The notes beneath the pieces were generated by a model that made no database searches, was not told where the DNA came from, and saw only the letters and a program-made list of their open reading frames with translations. 64,000 nucleotides of DNA from Blepharisma stoltei (lineage: Eukaryota > Ciliophora > Heterotrichea > Heterotrichida > Blepharismidae). Shown piece after piece: positions 35,301 to 45,840 of this stretch. The position numbers were made by a program, and so were the translations under genes. Each line of letters begins with the position of its first letter. Within the stretch, counting starts at the first letter, position 1. Location: NCBI GenBank assembly GCA_914767885.1, contig CAJZBQ010000001.1:620001-684000 (forward strand), written 5' to 3'.

Positions 35301-38300
35301 ATTTAATAAATACTCTAAATAATTCTATTAAAATATTACAGAGCTTCCACTATAAAATCCCATGTTTGAAAATTTGAATAAAAAATATAATTTTTAAACA
35401 AATTAGCCCCTTTAAGAATAAGCAAAAAGTCCTTGCTCGTTCTCAAGAAGAGAAGGAATTAGTTCGCAGAATCTAAATCCAACACCTTTCGCTATTGTTT
35501 GAGCTGTATCTCCAGAGAAAAATAATTTTTGCTGTGTGACTTGGATTAATAAATATAAAGTGGCAGGGGTCAAGTCTTGCACCTCATCAACCATCATATA
35601 GTGGATTGGAATTCCTTGATATCCTGTCAATCTGATGCAAGAGAGTATATAATTAATGACATCTTGGAAGTCATAAGCACATTGGTCTATGCTGCTTCAC
35701 AATGAATGGCTAACTAAGGAACATTTTTTGATTATCCAGACATCAGCAATCTATATATATTTCTTAGCCAGGTATTCATCATAAGCAGTATACTTTTCAC
35801 CTCTCGTAAATTAGGAACAAATCCCATATTCTGCATTTTTCTTCAACTGTCAAAATCGATGCTTTTCGTTCTGAACGCGCATAAAGATCTTTAGGCAAGT
35901 AATACCCCGGATATGTAAATGAACTTGCAGAGCCTTTAATATAAGCTGAAATTTCAGTCCACATCACTAATGCAGAATTGTTTGTTTGGCCTTTTATTTT
36001 CGGCCAAAATTTTTCTTTGAAAATTTTGAAATCTATCTCATATGGCCTCTTTTTTTCAACAAAACAAGTTTGAACCGAATTTAAAAGCTTATCTCTTTTG
36101 GCGTCCAAAGCAGACTCTTCATCAATATACCCTTCATTTTCTTCCTCAGAAGAATCAGAAAATTCTAACCCTTCTTGGGCTTTTCTTTCATTTTTATACA
36201 CACTGCTAATTTGTAAAGCCCCTTTAAATTCATTATGCCATTGAAAATTCACACTAGAGCCAATCACATTCCCCTTTAAATCCCTACTGAAAAATGGTTT
36301 CCTTAACGTAGCGTCTATCATAAATATCAGTCTTCTCACAGTTACAAACAACGGGAAATCTTCATCTTTTAAATAAGCCATAGAAGAAGGCCCAGCTGCT
36401 TCTTCTTCCTCTGACTCATAGCCATTATCTTTATCTTTGGCTTCACTGTCTTGATGCTCAAGCTTAATTTCTTCAATTTCTGCTTTTTGTTTGAGGATTT
36501 CTTCTTTATGCTTGAGTTCTTCTTTTAAATGGAAATTTAGTTTTTCGTGGAATCTTTTTACTTCATTTGTGAGGACAGGGGAAGCTGTGACGAAAACACT
36601 GTGGAGCTCTGAAGATCGGTCGAGGTCTTCTGGGCCGAGTCTTCTTGACTTGGACTGTGAGCGATATCGGAAAACAACTTCAGCAGAAAATAGTCTAAGG
36701 ACTGAACATGTAGTTTTCCCTGTACCAGACCTGCCAATGGCAAGCACATTTCCAGGCGTGCCTATTAAATCTTGCTGCTCTTCTGTTAGTTTTATTCGCA
36801 CAATATTAAAAATGTCAGTTAGGGATAGGTCCTAGCTCCTGTCACAAACAGGATGGACCTATAAACCGAGCTTAGTGAGAGAAGCCAATCTTCTTGAGAG
36901 TCTCGGCTTTAAGAGAAGGGTCGGTGCTGAGGCTGGTACTGACTAGAGAAGTCTTAACGAGCTTATAACTTTAACGGTTCAACGGTTAGGCCGACTCACC
37001 TATCGTTGTTCAGAGCTGCTAATTTAGCTGAACCTCAAAGTAAAGGGGACTTTCATGCATTGAAAAATGCTAAAGTAATTCAATAAAATTAAACTTAAAC
37101 TTAAGTTTTATTCGAAAGTTAGGAATAGTGTTTAGGAGATTGATAAAATCATTGCAGCTTGTGGTTTGAGCAAGCATTCGGAGTATTTTTTCTTGGCGCT
37201 CATTATTAGTATTGATATTAGACACGATTGGTGCTTCTTTTGAGCCGATTCATCTGCTTGTGGCTGGGTCAAATACAATGTTCTCAGTTTCCCATTGTGA
37301 CAGATACATCTTGGGAAATATCTTAGGATAATGCAGATCTCCTACTTTTCTTGTGCTGTTATTAAAGCTTGGGTACCATTGATTGTTTTCAGCAGTTGCT
37401 TCATAAGCAATATTCCTATCTTCATCAAGAAATAAAATGGTGACGTTGACGGAAATTTGACTCCGAGGCGCACCTCCTATGGAGCTGGTAGGACCATTCC
37501 TGTCCTAAGTAAGCCTTCAGTTGTGGGGAAGCCGTACCGAAAAGGAAATTTTATTTCTCCCCCGAAGGTTTTCCCTGTCCCTGCCAGACGGGCTAGACAG
37601 GTTTTTCCTACCACATGGTCTTCCTTCATCGGGACCATCGGGGCACTCAGACAGAAGTGGCTCTGTCCAAAGGAGCTGATCCCTTGGACAGGTGGTTTTG
37701 ACCAGAAATCAAGATGGTGTCGGGCCTGGGAGTATGGTCTCATCAGAACCCGACCTGGGGTCGTCTTTCGAGCTGAGGTGTCGAGGTCCGCTGGTTTCCC
37801 CCACACGTATGGCCTTTTAAAACTAACTAACTAACTATCTTCATCATCTGAAATTTTAAAAAGATAGTCTTGAATGGAACCATCAACTGCATTTGTACTT
37901 TTACATATATCAATAACTTTCAAATAATGATGAAACTCATATTGAACCACTGCATTGTCACGGACTATTGGAAGCCTATCTAGCTCTGTCGCTAATAGTA
38001 TGATTTCGTTAAAATTAGGAAGAATTGTTGTGATAAAAACCATACAAGTATAAGGACCTTCTTTTACAATCCTGCAATTGTTACCTGGGATTATTAATCC
38101 TGCGCCGAGCTCAAGGAGCTTTAAAAGTAATGCTTTTTTCTTTTTGTCGTTTCAGCTCCCAATTTTATTTTTTGCAAGCTGATTGAAGCGGATTTTTCAG
38201 ACGATTTCTCTGATGTCTTCAAAAAGATCGTAGGATTTCCAGATTTCATCAATGTTTTGAAGCTTATAAAGCTGGTTAGGGTCAATTATATAGGGATGGT

Positions 38301-38565
38301 CTATACCTGAAAACCTGTCATTCTCGTATTTTTCGATCTCATATTGAAGCCAGTTGTACCATACTTCGGAGTAGCTTGAAAACAATTGCTTGTAGGATTC
38401 TTTTTTAGCTCCAAATCTAGTAAGCTGAGCTTCTAAGAATCGGCAGTTTTCTTCAAACTTAGTTAAGACAGCACTCAAAGAGTTAGCAACTGCTTGCTGA
38501 AGCTGAGTAAATCTATATTGGTTAATCATAGGCTGATTCTTAGCAGCAGTTTCGTTTTTAGACAT
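29369..38565 (-). CDS. Giant SF1 (UvrD/TRANK1-type) helicase-like protein, split by six IESs and two SINE-like elements
   Basis: After removal of eight elements the frame is continuous for about 2451 aa. Helicase motifs in order: Walker A AIGRSGTGKTT (about residue 360); motif II HYMMVDEVQDLTP (about 700); motif III FFSGDTAQTIAKGVGFRFCE; motif IV QLTVNFRSHNQILELA; motif V TVYESKGLEFEDVILY; and motif VI LYVAITRPKSRLVIYDE. TPR-like repeats follow (AKCFAASGDKSLEMKAIAYS, AEAYLSAGKYETAADMFNEK), then a long alpha-helical C-terminal region. The order N-region, helicase, TPR matches TRANK1-like proteins, poorly characterised UvrD-like helicases. An acidic, Glu-rich insert (around 36400-36150) lies inside the helicase core. 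RNA or DNA substrate cannot be told. Confidence 0.88.
30460..30988. mobile_element. IES in the helicase gene, MITE family A
   Basis: 529 bp, TA-bounded, near-identical along its whole length to the element at 23497 (same foldback left end, same interior, same two direct cores at the right end). Removal gives FTNIDLSRKIMLIERAVS. The two copies are in the same orientation and differ mostly by small indels in A/T runs, so they are recent. Confidence 0.95.
32908..32966. other. Short IES in the helicase gene
   Basis: 59 bp, A/T only apart from a few bases, with inverted ends (TATTTAACTGAATTTAT and TATTTAGTTATAATTTT). Removal gives LLLSYAYIDTLEEFG. Neighbouring TAs give equivalent in-frame joins. 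Confidence 0.72.
33949..34014. other. Short IES in the helicase gene
   Basis: 66 bp, AT-rich, stops in frame, TA-bounded. Removal gives AQFLTLSKKQAARCYAS, restoring a TPR-like helix. Confidence 0.72.
34713..34809. other. Short IES between helicase motifs V and VI
   Basis: 97 bp, AT-rich, TA-bounded, with similar inverted ends (TATAAGTGCTTAAAATTT and TATATTATACTTTAGAAA). Removal gives EFEDVILYNFFTDSEV, which matches the motif V region of UvrD-like helicases. Confidence 0.85.
35208..35459. mobile_element. IES between helicase motifs III and IV
   Basis: 252 bp, TA-bounded. The left end is CTCCCCTTAAAAGCAAGCAA; the right end, reversed, is ATTCCTTCTC then GAGAACGAGCAAGG. A naive frame runs 15 codons into the element, but the next exon is then out of phase. 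Cutting at the CTA codon gives VGFRFCELSRLFKESH, as in TRANK1-like helicases. Confidence 0.8.
35688..35790. mobile_element. Short TIR-bearing IES in the helicase gene
   Basis: 103 bp with clear imperfect inverted ends of about 30 bp: TATGCTGCTTCACAATGAAT at the left, TATACTGCTTATGATGAATA at the right on the other strand. Removal gives FLIYERWKVDQCAYDFQDVI, matching the helicase family; both alternative frames hit stops. Confidence 0.85.
36799..37103 (+). mobile_element. SINE-like element S5 just upstream of the Walker A exon
   Basis: A 305-bp insert between exact 11-bp repeats AGTTTTATTCG (36788-36798 and 37104-37114). Starts CACAATATTAAAAATGTCAG and ends with the tail TTAAACTTAAACTTAA. Removal with one repeat gives LNTIPNFRIKLTEEQQDLIG, an exact helicase join. 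No homologue among the other elements beyond the 5' motif. Confidence 0.9.
37428..37834 (+). mobile_element. SINE-like element S6 in the helicase gene
   Basis: A 407-bp insert between exact 12-bp repeats CTATCTTCATCA (37416-37427 and 37835-37846). Starts AGAAATAAAATGGTGACGTT and ends in the tail AACTAACTAACTAA. It is homologous to S1 at 10853. Removal with one repeat gives FKISDDEDRNIAYEATAENN in frame. Reading frames of 109 and 125 codons inside it run in opposite directions and look accidental. Confidence 0.93.
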
Positions 38566-38611
38566 GTTTTATTATAAATAGATCTGATCAGATCTAATGT
38601 GCAATATAACG

Positions 38612-38667
38612 TATAGCGCTTTCCCGAGGATGGCGCGGAATGGCGCCATCCTCGGGAAAGCGCTATA
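38612..38667. repeat. Short perfect palindrome, relative of the PIEZO foldback IES
   Basis: Two perfect 25-bp arms (TATAGCGCTTTCCCGAGGAT plus GGCGC and its complement) around a 6-base centre. It starts and ends with TATA like the 230-bp foldback at 21941, with which it shares the GATGGCGCG / CGCCATC core. It lies 47 bp upstream of the helicase start codon. Confidence 0.85.
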
Positions 38668-39359
38668 ACTGATAATGGCTTGTAGATCACTACAAAATCA
38701 AAAGAAATCTGATAATTATAAGAGTGATTGCAAATTGCATTTGATTAATTATTTTTTATTAAATTTATGACAGGATACCAATTGAAGCAAACTTTCATAC
38801 TGCATTGGGAGATCCATACAAAATTTCATCGCGTAATTTAATTTAATTTATAATGAAAACAATATGATTTAAAATGCTTTTCATGTTCATCAATACTCAT
38901 CAAATTATAATATCTATATCTCTTTTAATTCAAATATGGCAAGCAAACCATACAGCCAGTTTCTCTAAATCTGTCTCTATCTGTTCTTATCAATTCTTTT
39001 AATATTTAAATTCAAAGACTCAATATTTTTGTAAAATTTACTTGGTAGTTTTATATAATAATAATAATTTTACGTTTTATCACGCCCAAGGCGTCTTAAT
39101 TTTTTGCGGTAGTTTTTTATATAAATTCAAGTAATATTAACTGATAATAATATATTATCAGATTTATCTTTGGTCAAGCAGCATAATAATAGAAAAATTA
39201 TTTCTATAAATGAATATACAATTTTTCGTCAATTTTATTCTAAATCCTCATTATTTATACTTGATACACAAAATTCAAAAATATTGAATCCTCTTATTAC
39301 ATTTTCTAATTTTCTAATAATATTAAATCCAATATTCTGAATAATAGTAATAATAGGAA
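38668..39359. other. Intergenic, no supported feature
   Basis: About 690 bp of AT-rich DNA between the divergent helicase and VPS34 genes. It contains no long frame and no clear repeat. A short GC patch (CACGCCCAAGGCG at about 39080) stands out but I cannot interpret it. Confidence 0.5.
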
Positions 39360-41813
39360 ATGTTTCCAAAATACACAAAGCATGATGATATAACTCAAAC
39401 ACTTTCTCTTAGAATCACTAAGTTTATGGATCCGAACCACATTCTTGCAATATATGACGAGCCAAATACATCATCATCAGCTTTGATGATCACAGTTAAA
39501 CTTTTTTCTCAAAAAACTCTCCTTGCACAAAGTTCTCAAGGTGTTATTAAGATTCCTAACGAAACTTCAAACCTTGCCGATTTCACTTTTCCCCTCAGCA
39601 TTCAAGACTTACCTCCTGATGCTTATTTCAACGTATATATATGAGCAACTTCTAGGAAGCAGACAAATATTCCTGCCGCAAGCACATCATTTTCTTTATT
39701 TACAGAATCATCTGAAAAAGCTAGCAATCTTTCTGCGAACTCTTTGCTTCGGCAAGGGTTATATAAGCTTTTTCTATGGCCTGAAGTTAATGCAGACTTA
39801 AAAAATACTCCAGGGATAATAGAAAATTATGCCCCACTCCAAGAAATCACAAGACTTAGTAACAACATCGAAAAATTCGAACAAGGCGAAATAGAGAAAA
39901 CTCCATGGCTTGATACTTGGTCAATCAAAACAATGGAATCTCAAATATCTGATTTATGCACTGAGCATAATTTATGTCTCATTGAAGTCGAGCTTCCACG
40001 ATTTAAAAACGCTGTTATATATAAAGAAAACGAATATGACCTTGACAATGAGCTGCTACTACCTCCAGAACAGGAAAAAAGGCTTTGGATTGTGCCAGAT
40101 TTTGAAGTTTTATTTGAAAGGATCAACCCAGTCGCCGAACAGTATTCAAGACTCAGCAGAGAAAATATTATGGACCATAAAGATTTAGTCCCAACAGAAG
40201 AAATCAAAGAAACCCTCAATGAAATTATAAATCAGCCTGACCATAAACCTTTAGAGCCAGAACAAAGGGATTTAATATGGGTTTATAGGTATTTCCTCGT
40301 ACAAGACAAACATTCTTTAACCAAATTTTTGCATGCTGTCTGCTGGGACAAAGAAAAAGAAGAAAAAAACGCTTTAGAGCTTATGAAAATTTGGGCGCCA
40401 ATTGATAAAGAAGATGCCTTGCATTTATTGTCTTACATTTTCTCATGTAATCCTCATTATTCCACTATAATTTCCAAAGGTATAGAAGAGGTCAGAAGAT
40501 ATGCTGTCGAACGTTTGGACTGTTGCAGCAACCAAGAACTTTCTGACATCTTATTACAGCTTGTCCAAGCCTTAAGATATGAATCAAACGTCGAATCTCC
40601 TTTACAAGAATTTCTAGAGCGGCGTGCCATGAACTGCAAAGAAATCGCAATTTTTTATTATTGGTATTTACAAGTAGAAAAACAAGGGCCACCTGGAAAA
40701 CTGACTGACTGGTATAAAGAAACTTGTGAGAAATTCGAAAATACTTTAAATATGAAAGCCAGAGACATAATGGACTGCATTGATTTACAATGCATGCTTA
40801 AAGGGAAACTTGCACATTATTCTATATCAATAAAGAAAAATAAAGGTGATACCTCTACTTTTGAAAAGAAAAAAGCCAAGCTGAGGGCTATGATAGAAGA
40901 CGACCTAGAAATGCAAGTTTTTCCTACCCCCGTGCCTCATTATCTTGACCCAAATATTCTGCTCACAGGAGTTTTGCCTGAATCTTGTAAGATTTTCTTC
41001 AGTAAGCAGCTGCCTATAAAATTAGATTTCACATGTACGGAACAAGACATAAAGGTGTCAGTGATGTATAAAAATGGAGACGATTTAAGGCAGGATCAGC
41101 TTGTAATTCAGATTATTAGACTTATGGACAGGCTGCTTAAAAACGTGAATTTAGATATGTGTTTAAAGCCTTATAACGTGATTGCTACAAGTGCGAGTGA
41201 TGGGTTCGTAGAATTTGTGAGAAATGCCAGCACAATTCATGAGAGGATTCAGAAAAAACAGCTAATAAGTGCGTATTTAGAAGAAAATAAGACTAACAAC
41301 CCAGATATTTTTGACACTTTTATTAAAAGCTGTGCAGGCTACTGTGTTATTACATATTTGCTAGGAATAGGGGATAGGCATCTAGAAAATCTTATGATTG
41401 ACATTCAAGGCCACTTATTTCACATTGATTTTGGGTTCATTCTAGGTAAAGATCCTAAGCCAATGCCACCTCCAATGAAATTATGCAAAGAAATGGTGGA
41501 AGCAATGGGAGGAGAAAAAGGTGAAGGCTACGAAAAGTTCAAGGTAAAGTGTGTAGAAGTATTTTTGCAGCTGAGAAGGCATTGTAAATTAATTGTGAAC
41601 CTCTTCTACTTGATGATTCATTCAGGGCTTTCAGGAATGGCTGGAGATCCTATCAAAATTATCGATAAACTGTACGAAAGGTTCAAAATTGGTCTAAGTG
41701 ATGAAAAAGCTGAGCGATATTTCTTAGACTTGATCACAGAAAGTGTAAATGCTATTATGCCGCAAATAATGGAAAAAATTCATGTTTGGGCTGTTTATTG
41801 GAAGAAAATGTAA
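39360..41813 (+). CDS. VPS34: Class III phosphatidylinositol 3-kinase (VPS34)
   Basis: 817 aa, uninterrupted. An N-terminal C2 domain (to about residue 240), a helical PIK domain (about 260-430) and the kinase domain (about 500-817) are present. Key motifs: MYKNGDDLRQDQLVIQI, catalytic loop GIGDRHLENLM and activation segment HIDFGFILGKDPKPMPPPMK, whose composition is that of class III enzymes that phosphorylate PI only. The C-terminus ends in the amphipathic helix IHVWAVYWKK, as in VPS34. It makes PI3P for endosome and autophagosome traffic; PX proteins such as the one at 6464 read this lipid. In-frame TGA after NVYI is Trp. Confidence 0.97.
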
Positions 41814-41883
41814 ACTTTTAAAAGCCTTAACATTTAGCTTTATTTTAATAAGTGAATAACGGCCGAGAATTTTAAGAATATAA

Positions 41884-43677
41884 ATGGTGCTTCTCAAAGC
41901 GCATATACATTAAAATGGCGACGGCGATCCAGCCCTTTTTCTCAACACCTGTAGCGCGTTCGCGGGGGACCTTGTGGAAGGGAGAAAGGCGCTCGGAATG
42001 TTTATCCGGCTAGGTTTTACCTTGGTACAGTGGAGCGCAACGTCGGATTAGGCCGAACGCAGCTTATTCTGACACCAAGGGTTTTGCCTCAGGGGAGATG
42101 ATTTCCAAGCTTGGAAGGGGGAGCTCAGCAGCATCAAGAAGGTACCTCCTGATCAATCGGGCAACTCCCTAGCGTGAAACTGGGCGTTACGTCCCAGGCT
42201 TTGGATTTCCATCTTAGCCGACAGTCCTACCAGAAAATTTGTTTTTCAAATTTTCGGAATGGGCACCTCTGTTGATGTAGTGCTAGGTGGCGTAACTCAT
42301 CCAACTACGGGTAGCGAGTGCACATCCTCGTCCAGTAGGAGCAACATCTTGAAGGTCGTGATCGATTGGTGGTGAGCAGCCGGGTGAAGCGTGAAGGGTG
42401 AAGGTAGGGTTGGGGAAACCCGCACCAATACGACGAGCCTCTATAATACTAATTAATGTTAATGTTAAATGCTTCTCAAAGCGCTTCTTAGTGGAATTGC
42501 AGCGACAGCAGCTGTTGGGATTGCTTCTTACTATGGTCTTCAATACTATATCTCCCACGCCAAGCTTCCTCCAGAACTCACTTACACCTTTGAAGAGCTA
42601 TGCACCAGCAAAGGTTATAAAGTCCAAACCCATCAAATCACCACAAATGATGGCTATATCCTTTGCCTTTATAGAATATCTGCAAAAGACCAAGACTTTG
42701 TGAAAGGAAAAACCCCTGTTTTGATGGTCCACGGCTTGACTCACCATGCAAGTTCTTATGTGATTTCCCAAAAATCAAAAGCTCCAGCCTTTGCCTTAGC
42801 AGACGAAGGCTTCGATGTATGGCTTTTAAATACCAGAGGAAACCATTTAAGCAGAAAGCATGAAACCCTTGACGCAAATCAGCCTGAATATTGGGAATGG
42901 TGTGCTAACCATATAGGTGCCAATGATATTCCTAAAACAATTGACTATATACTTGAGCAGACTGAAAAACCAAAATTAAACTATATTGGGCACTCACAAG
43001 GCTGTTTTGTGCTGTTTCAATGTGTGTGCTTTAGACCAGATTACGGCGACAAAGTAAATGTAGCTGCACTTATGGCGCCAGTGGCTGGCTTTATAAGTGT
43101 TGATACTGCCTATCTTAGGCAGCTCTTAAATCCTCCATTTCTAGAAGTATATGAAAAGAAAGGAATAAACTTTTTAGTCAATTATTCAGAAACCCCAAAT
43201 TACCCTGCAAGACTAGCTTATGCATTTCCTAGATATGCAGCTTGGAAATACCAAGATAAACTTGATTTGTATTTAAATAACGAGGATCCTAAAGACTTAG
43301 CTATATATTTACAAAAGTTCTGTGGCGGCACAAGTATAATGAATCTAAAGTATTGGTCACAAGTACTAAAAGAAAGGTCTCCTTTGCCTTATTCCTATGA
43401 TTATGGTGAAGAAAAAAACAGAGAAGTCTATGGAACCTCAAAGCCGCCACAAATGCAGCTTTCTAATTTAAGGTGCAAAGTGGCGTTACTTTATGGAAAA
43501 TATGACACTGTTATTACCCCTGAAGATGGAAAAGTCAGTATTTCTCAGATGCCACAAGACAAAATAATTTTCCAAAAATTCGACTATAACCAAGACCACG
43601 CTGGATTTGCAGTATCAGCAAACCAAGAACATATGGCAGACATTTTGAAAATATTTAAGGAGAACCCAATCGAATAA
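41884..43677 (+). CDS. Acid lipase / lysosomal-type AB-hydrolase, 5' end carrying a SINE-like element
   Basis: The body (from 42485) is an AB-hydrolase lipase: lid-type N-motif YKVQTHQITTNDGYILCLYR, PVLMVHGLTHHASSYV oxyanion region, nucleophile elbow GHSQG near residue 165, and later an Asp in YGKYDTVITPEDG and a His in QDHAGFAVS, giving Ser-Asp-His. A hydrophobic N-terminus (LLSGIAATAAVGIASYYGLQ) is a signal or anchor. Without S7 the gene would begin ATG at 41884 (MVLLKALLSG, 403 aa). With S7 kept, an ATG at 42469, made by the element tail plus the target copy, gives a 402-aa protein (MLLKALLSG). Both are possible. Confidence 0.9.
41903..42469 (+). mobile_element. SINE-like element S7 at the lipase start
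   Basis: A 567-bp, GC-rich insert between exact 15-bp repeats TGCTTCTCAAAGCGC (41888-41902 and 42470-42484). Starts ATATACATTAAAATGGCGAC and ends with the tail AATGTTAATGTTAA. Homologous to S2 at 13298 on the other strand. It contains an AT hairpin (AAAATTTGTTTTTCAAATTT). Confidence 0.92.
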
Positions 43678-43701
43678 GTTATATAATAGGTACAAATTAG
43701 A

Positions 43702-44829
43702 TTATTTTTTATGCCTGTCTTGCTCTAGAAGTTCTTGTTCTCTTTTCTTCAATTCTTGCTCTTTTGCCTGAATCTTTGACACACAGTCTTGCAATACCCT
43801 CAATTCTTCCCAGTTTTTCCTTTGTAAAACGTCTTCGCTCATTAATAATCCTTGCAGTCTCAGCTCAAGCTCACTTTCAAACTCCCTGCGGATTCTCAAT
43901 GATTTATCTCTTTGTTCTGCTTCTGCGATTTTTTTCCTTAAGTCTTCTTCTTGTTTCGCTAGCTGGTTTTCCTCTTTTCTTAATTTTTCTTCTTTTATTC
44001 ACAATTCTTCAGCTTGTATGATGGCTTCTTGTTCTTTTTTTTTTAATTCGTTTTCTTGGATTTCCAGATCTTTTTCTTCAAGCTCGGCTAGGGCGATTTT
44101 TTCTTTCATTTCTTCAATTTGTTTTTGGAGCTGAAAATATTCGTCTTGGGCTCTTTTGGTGGCTTCGTTGAGTTTTTGTTCTTCTTTGAGCAGGGATTCT
44201 TGGACTTGGTTGGCTTGGGATCATTGGGATTCAATTTCTTTTTCTTTGGACTCAAGCTCGATTTTTTTGTCTTCCAGGTTCTTTTTTTCGACTGAAAGCT
44301 GTTGGGTGACTTCTTCGATTTCGTGGCTGTGCTTGGAGATTTCTTCTTGTTCTTTGGCACAAGCTTGCTCTTGGAGCTCAATTTCTTTTTCTTTTATGAT
44401 TAGCTGGGCTCTAAGTCTTGCTATTGGCTCTTTAGAACTAGGCTTATTGATAGAAGAACGGACACTCGAGGAGATTTTATCTTTTTCGGAAATAATTCTT
44501 TGAGTTTGTGCATCGATTTCTGCTTCTCTTTCGAGAAGCTCTCTTTTTCGGGCTTCAAGTTCAAATTTTTTATTGATGATTGTGCTTTCTCTGTCTTCAA
44601 GCTCTTTTCCGATTTCAATTTGAGCTTTGGTTTCATATTCTTTGCTCTGTAATTGAATTTGAGATAATAAAGTTTTCAGTTCTTTTTCTTCTTTTTCGCA
44701 TTGTTCTTCTTTCTTTTTTATTGAAATTTCAGCCTTTTTAATTAGTTGGATTTGTTTTTCAATCGCTTCTGATAATTCATGCAATTTTTGTTCTCTTTCT
44801 TCAAATTGGAATCTATCGTTATTATGCAT
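43702..44829 (-). CDS. Long coiled-coil protein
   Basis: 375 aa from MHNNDRFQFEEREQKLHELS to QELLEQDRHKK, almost one uninterrupted Glu/Lys/Gln-rich heptad coiled coil, with a short break at about residue 125 (SSSVRSSINKPSS). Two internal TGA codons (QWSQANQ and ELWIKEE) are Trp. No IES, no known domain. Structural or basal-body role is only a guess. Confidence 0.78.
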
Positions 44830-45420
44830 TTTTGGTTCCTTGATTAATTGCTATATATATTTGTTATAATAAAAATGAATTAGGTTTATTGGTTTAATTA
44901 AGGGGCCAGAAAGCTAATCCCTTATGGCGAATTTTTAAAGTATAAATAAATTAAGCTACTGTTTTTCTTAATGTCATTTATAAAGCCTTATTTTTTATTT
45001 CTAATATAAAATTTTAAAATCTGCTAAATGCTCTAAACTCTATCATTAATTAAATCCAATCAAAACGCATAAATAATTATCGATATTTTAAACAGTAAAC
45101 ACTAAACAGGAATCAGCAATATAATCATGCTCGTTTTTTATTTTCTGTTATAAAATAACTCTTACATTTATCTACTATAAAATTTTCAGACGTACTTTTG
45201 TCACAGTTTTTTTAAATTTGAGCTCATTCTTATCCTAATTTAAAATTGAATTAAATGTAAACTAATGGCTATAATTTACATGATTATACCATTTAAGTAT
45301 TTTACATATAAAAACAATTAGAAACAATTAATTTACTTTTATAGTTCTGCTAGAATACTAATGCACTGATTAGGTTTAAAAAATCCAAAAATTAAAAAAT
45401 ATCCTTGCATAATAATAAAA
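44830..45420. other. Intergenic, no supported feature
   Basis: About 590 bp of AT-rich DNA between divergent genes. No frame above noise, no repeat, no RNA gene seen. Confidence 0.5.
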
Positions 45421-45840
45421 ATGTACTTACTCGATGAAATAGAAGACGGATTATACCTTGGAGATAAGGAGCAAGCATCCCAGCTTAATCTTCTCTTCAA
45501 ATTCAAAATCACCCATATTCTAATTGCTGGCACTGGATCAGGACTTGAACCTTATTTTTCTTCAAGGTTTGTCTATAAGCAGCTTCCAATTGTGGACTGT
45601 CCATCATTTGACATATTAAATTATTTCGATGAAGCCACAGAGTTCATTGAAGAGGCCATTAACAGTGGAGGAAGAGTGATGGTACATTGTGCTCAAGGAA
45701 TATCTAGGAGCGCTTCTATAGTTATTGCCTATATTATGAAACAAAGATGTTGGAACTTTAGAAAAGCAAAGCTTTTTGTACAGTATCTTCATCAGAATGA
45801 TATTAAAATGATCACTTCGAGCAACTTCCCAGATCTTTAG
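45421..45840 (+). CDS. Dual-specificity protein phosphatase
   Basis: 139 aa from MYLLDEIEDGLYLGDKEQAS. The fold order is that of small DSPs: general-acid Asp in YKQLPIVDCPSFDI, P-loop VHCAQGISRSASIVIAYIM with catalytic Cys and Arg, then a shortened C-terminal helix region, KLFVQYLHQNDIKMITSSNF, ending at a TAG. Typical DSPs continue for another helix (PN.GF..QL), which is absent here; a decayed stretch with that motif lies downstream. So either the gene is truncated or an undetected interruption lies near 45820. Confidence 0.88.
   Translation: MYLLDEIEDGLYLGDKEQASQLNLLFKFKITHILIAGTGSGLEPYFSSRFVYKQLPIVDCPSFDILNYFDEATEFIEEAINSGGRVMVHCAQGISRSASIVIAYIMKQRCWNFRKAKLFVQYLHQNDIKMITSSNFPDL

Noticed and set aside
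35412-35459. Helicase exon running on to FAYS before the IES at 35208
   Set aside because: The next exon would be one base out of phase and 15 residues not found in the family would be inserted; the TA at 35460 gives the correct join.
35630-35810. A 16-nt intron (GTTCCTAATTTACGAG) to explain the frame break
   Set aside because: It would still leave a TAG stop downstream, and the TIR-bearing 103-bp segment explains everything.
37457-37834. 125-codon plus frame and 109-codon minus frame inside the S6 element
   Set aside because: Both lie inside a non-coding SINE-like repeat flanked by target duplications; the related S1 copy does not keep either frame.
42283-42703. Frames of 91 and 101 codons across the S7 element and lipase start
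   Set aside because: Antisense or shifted relative to the conserved lipase; created by the GC-rich element.
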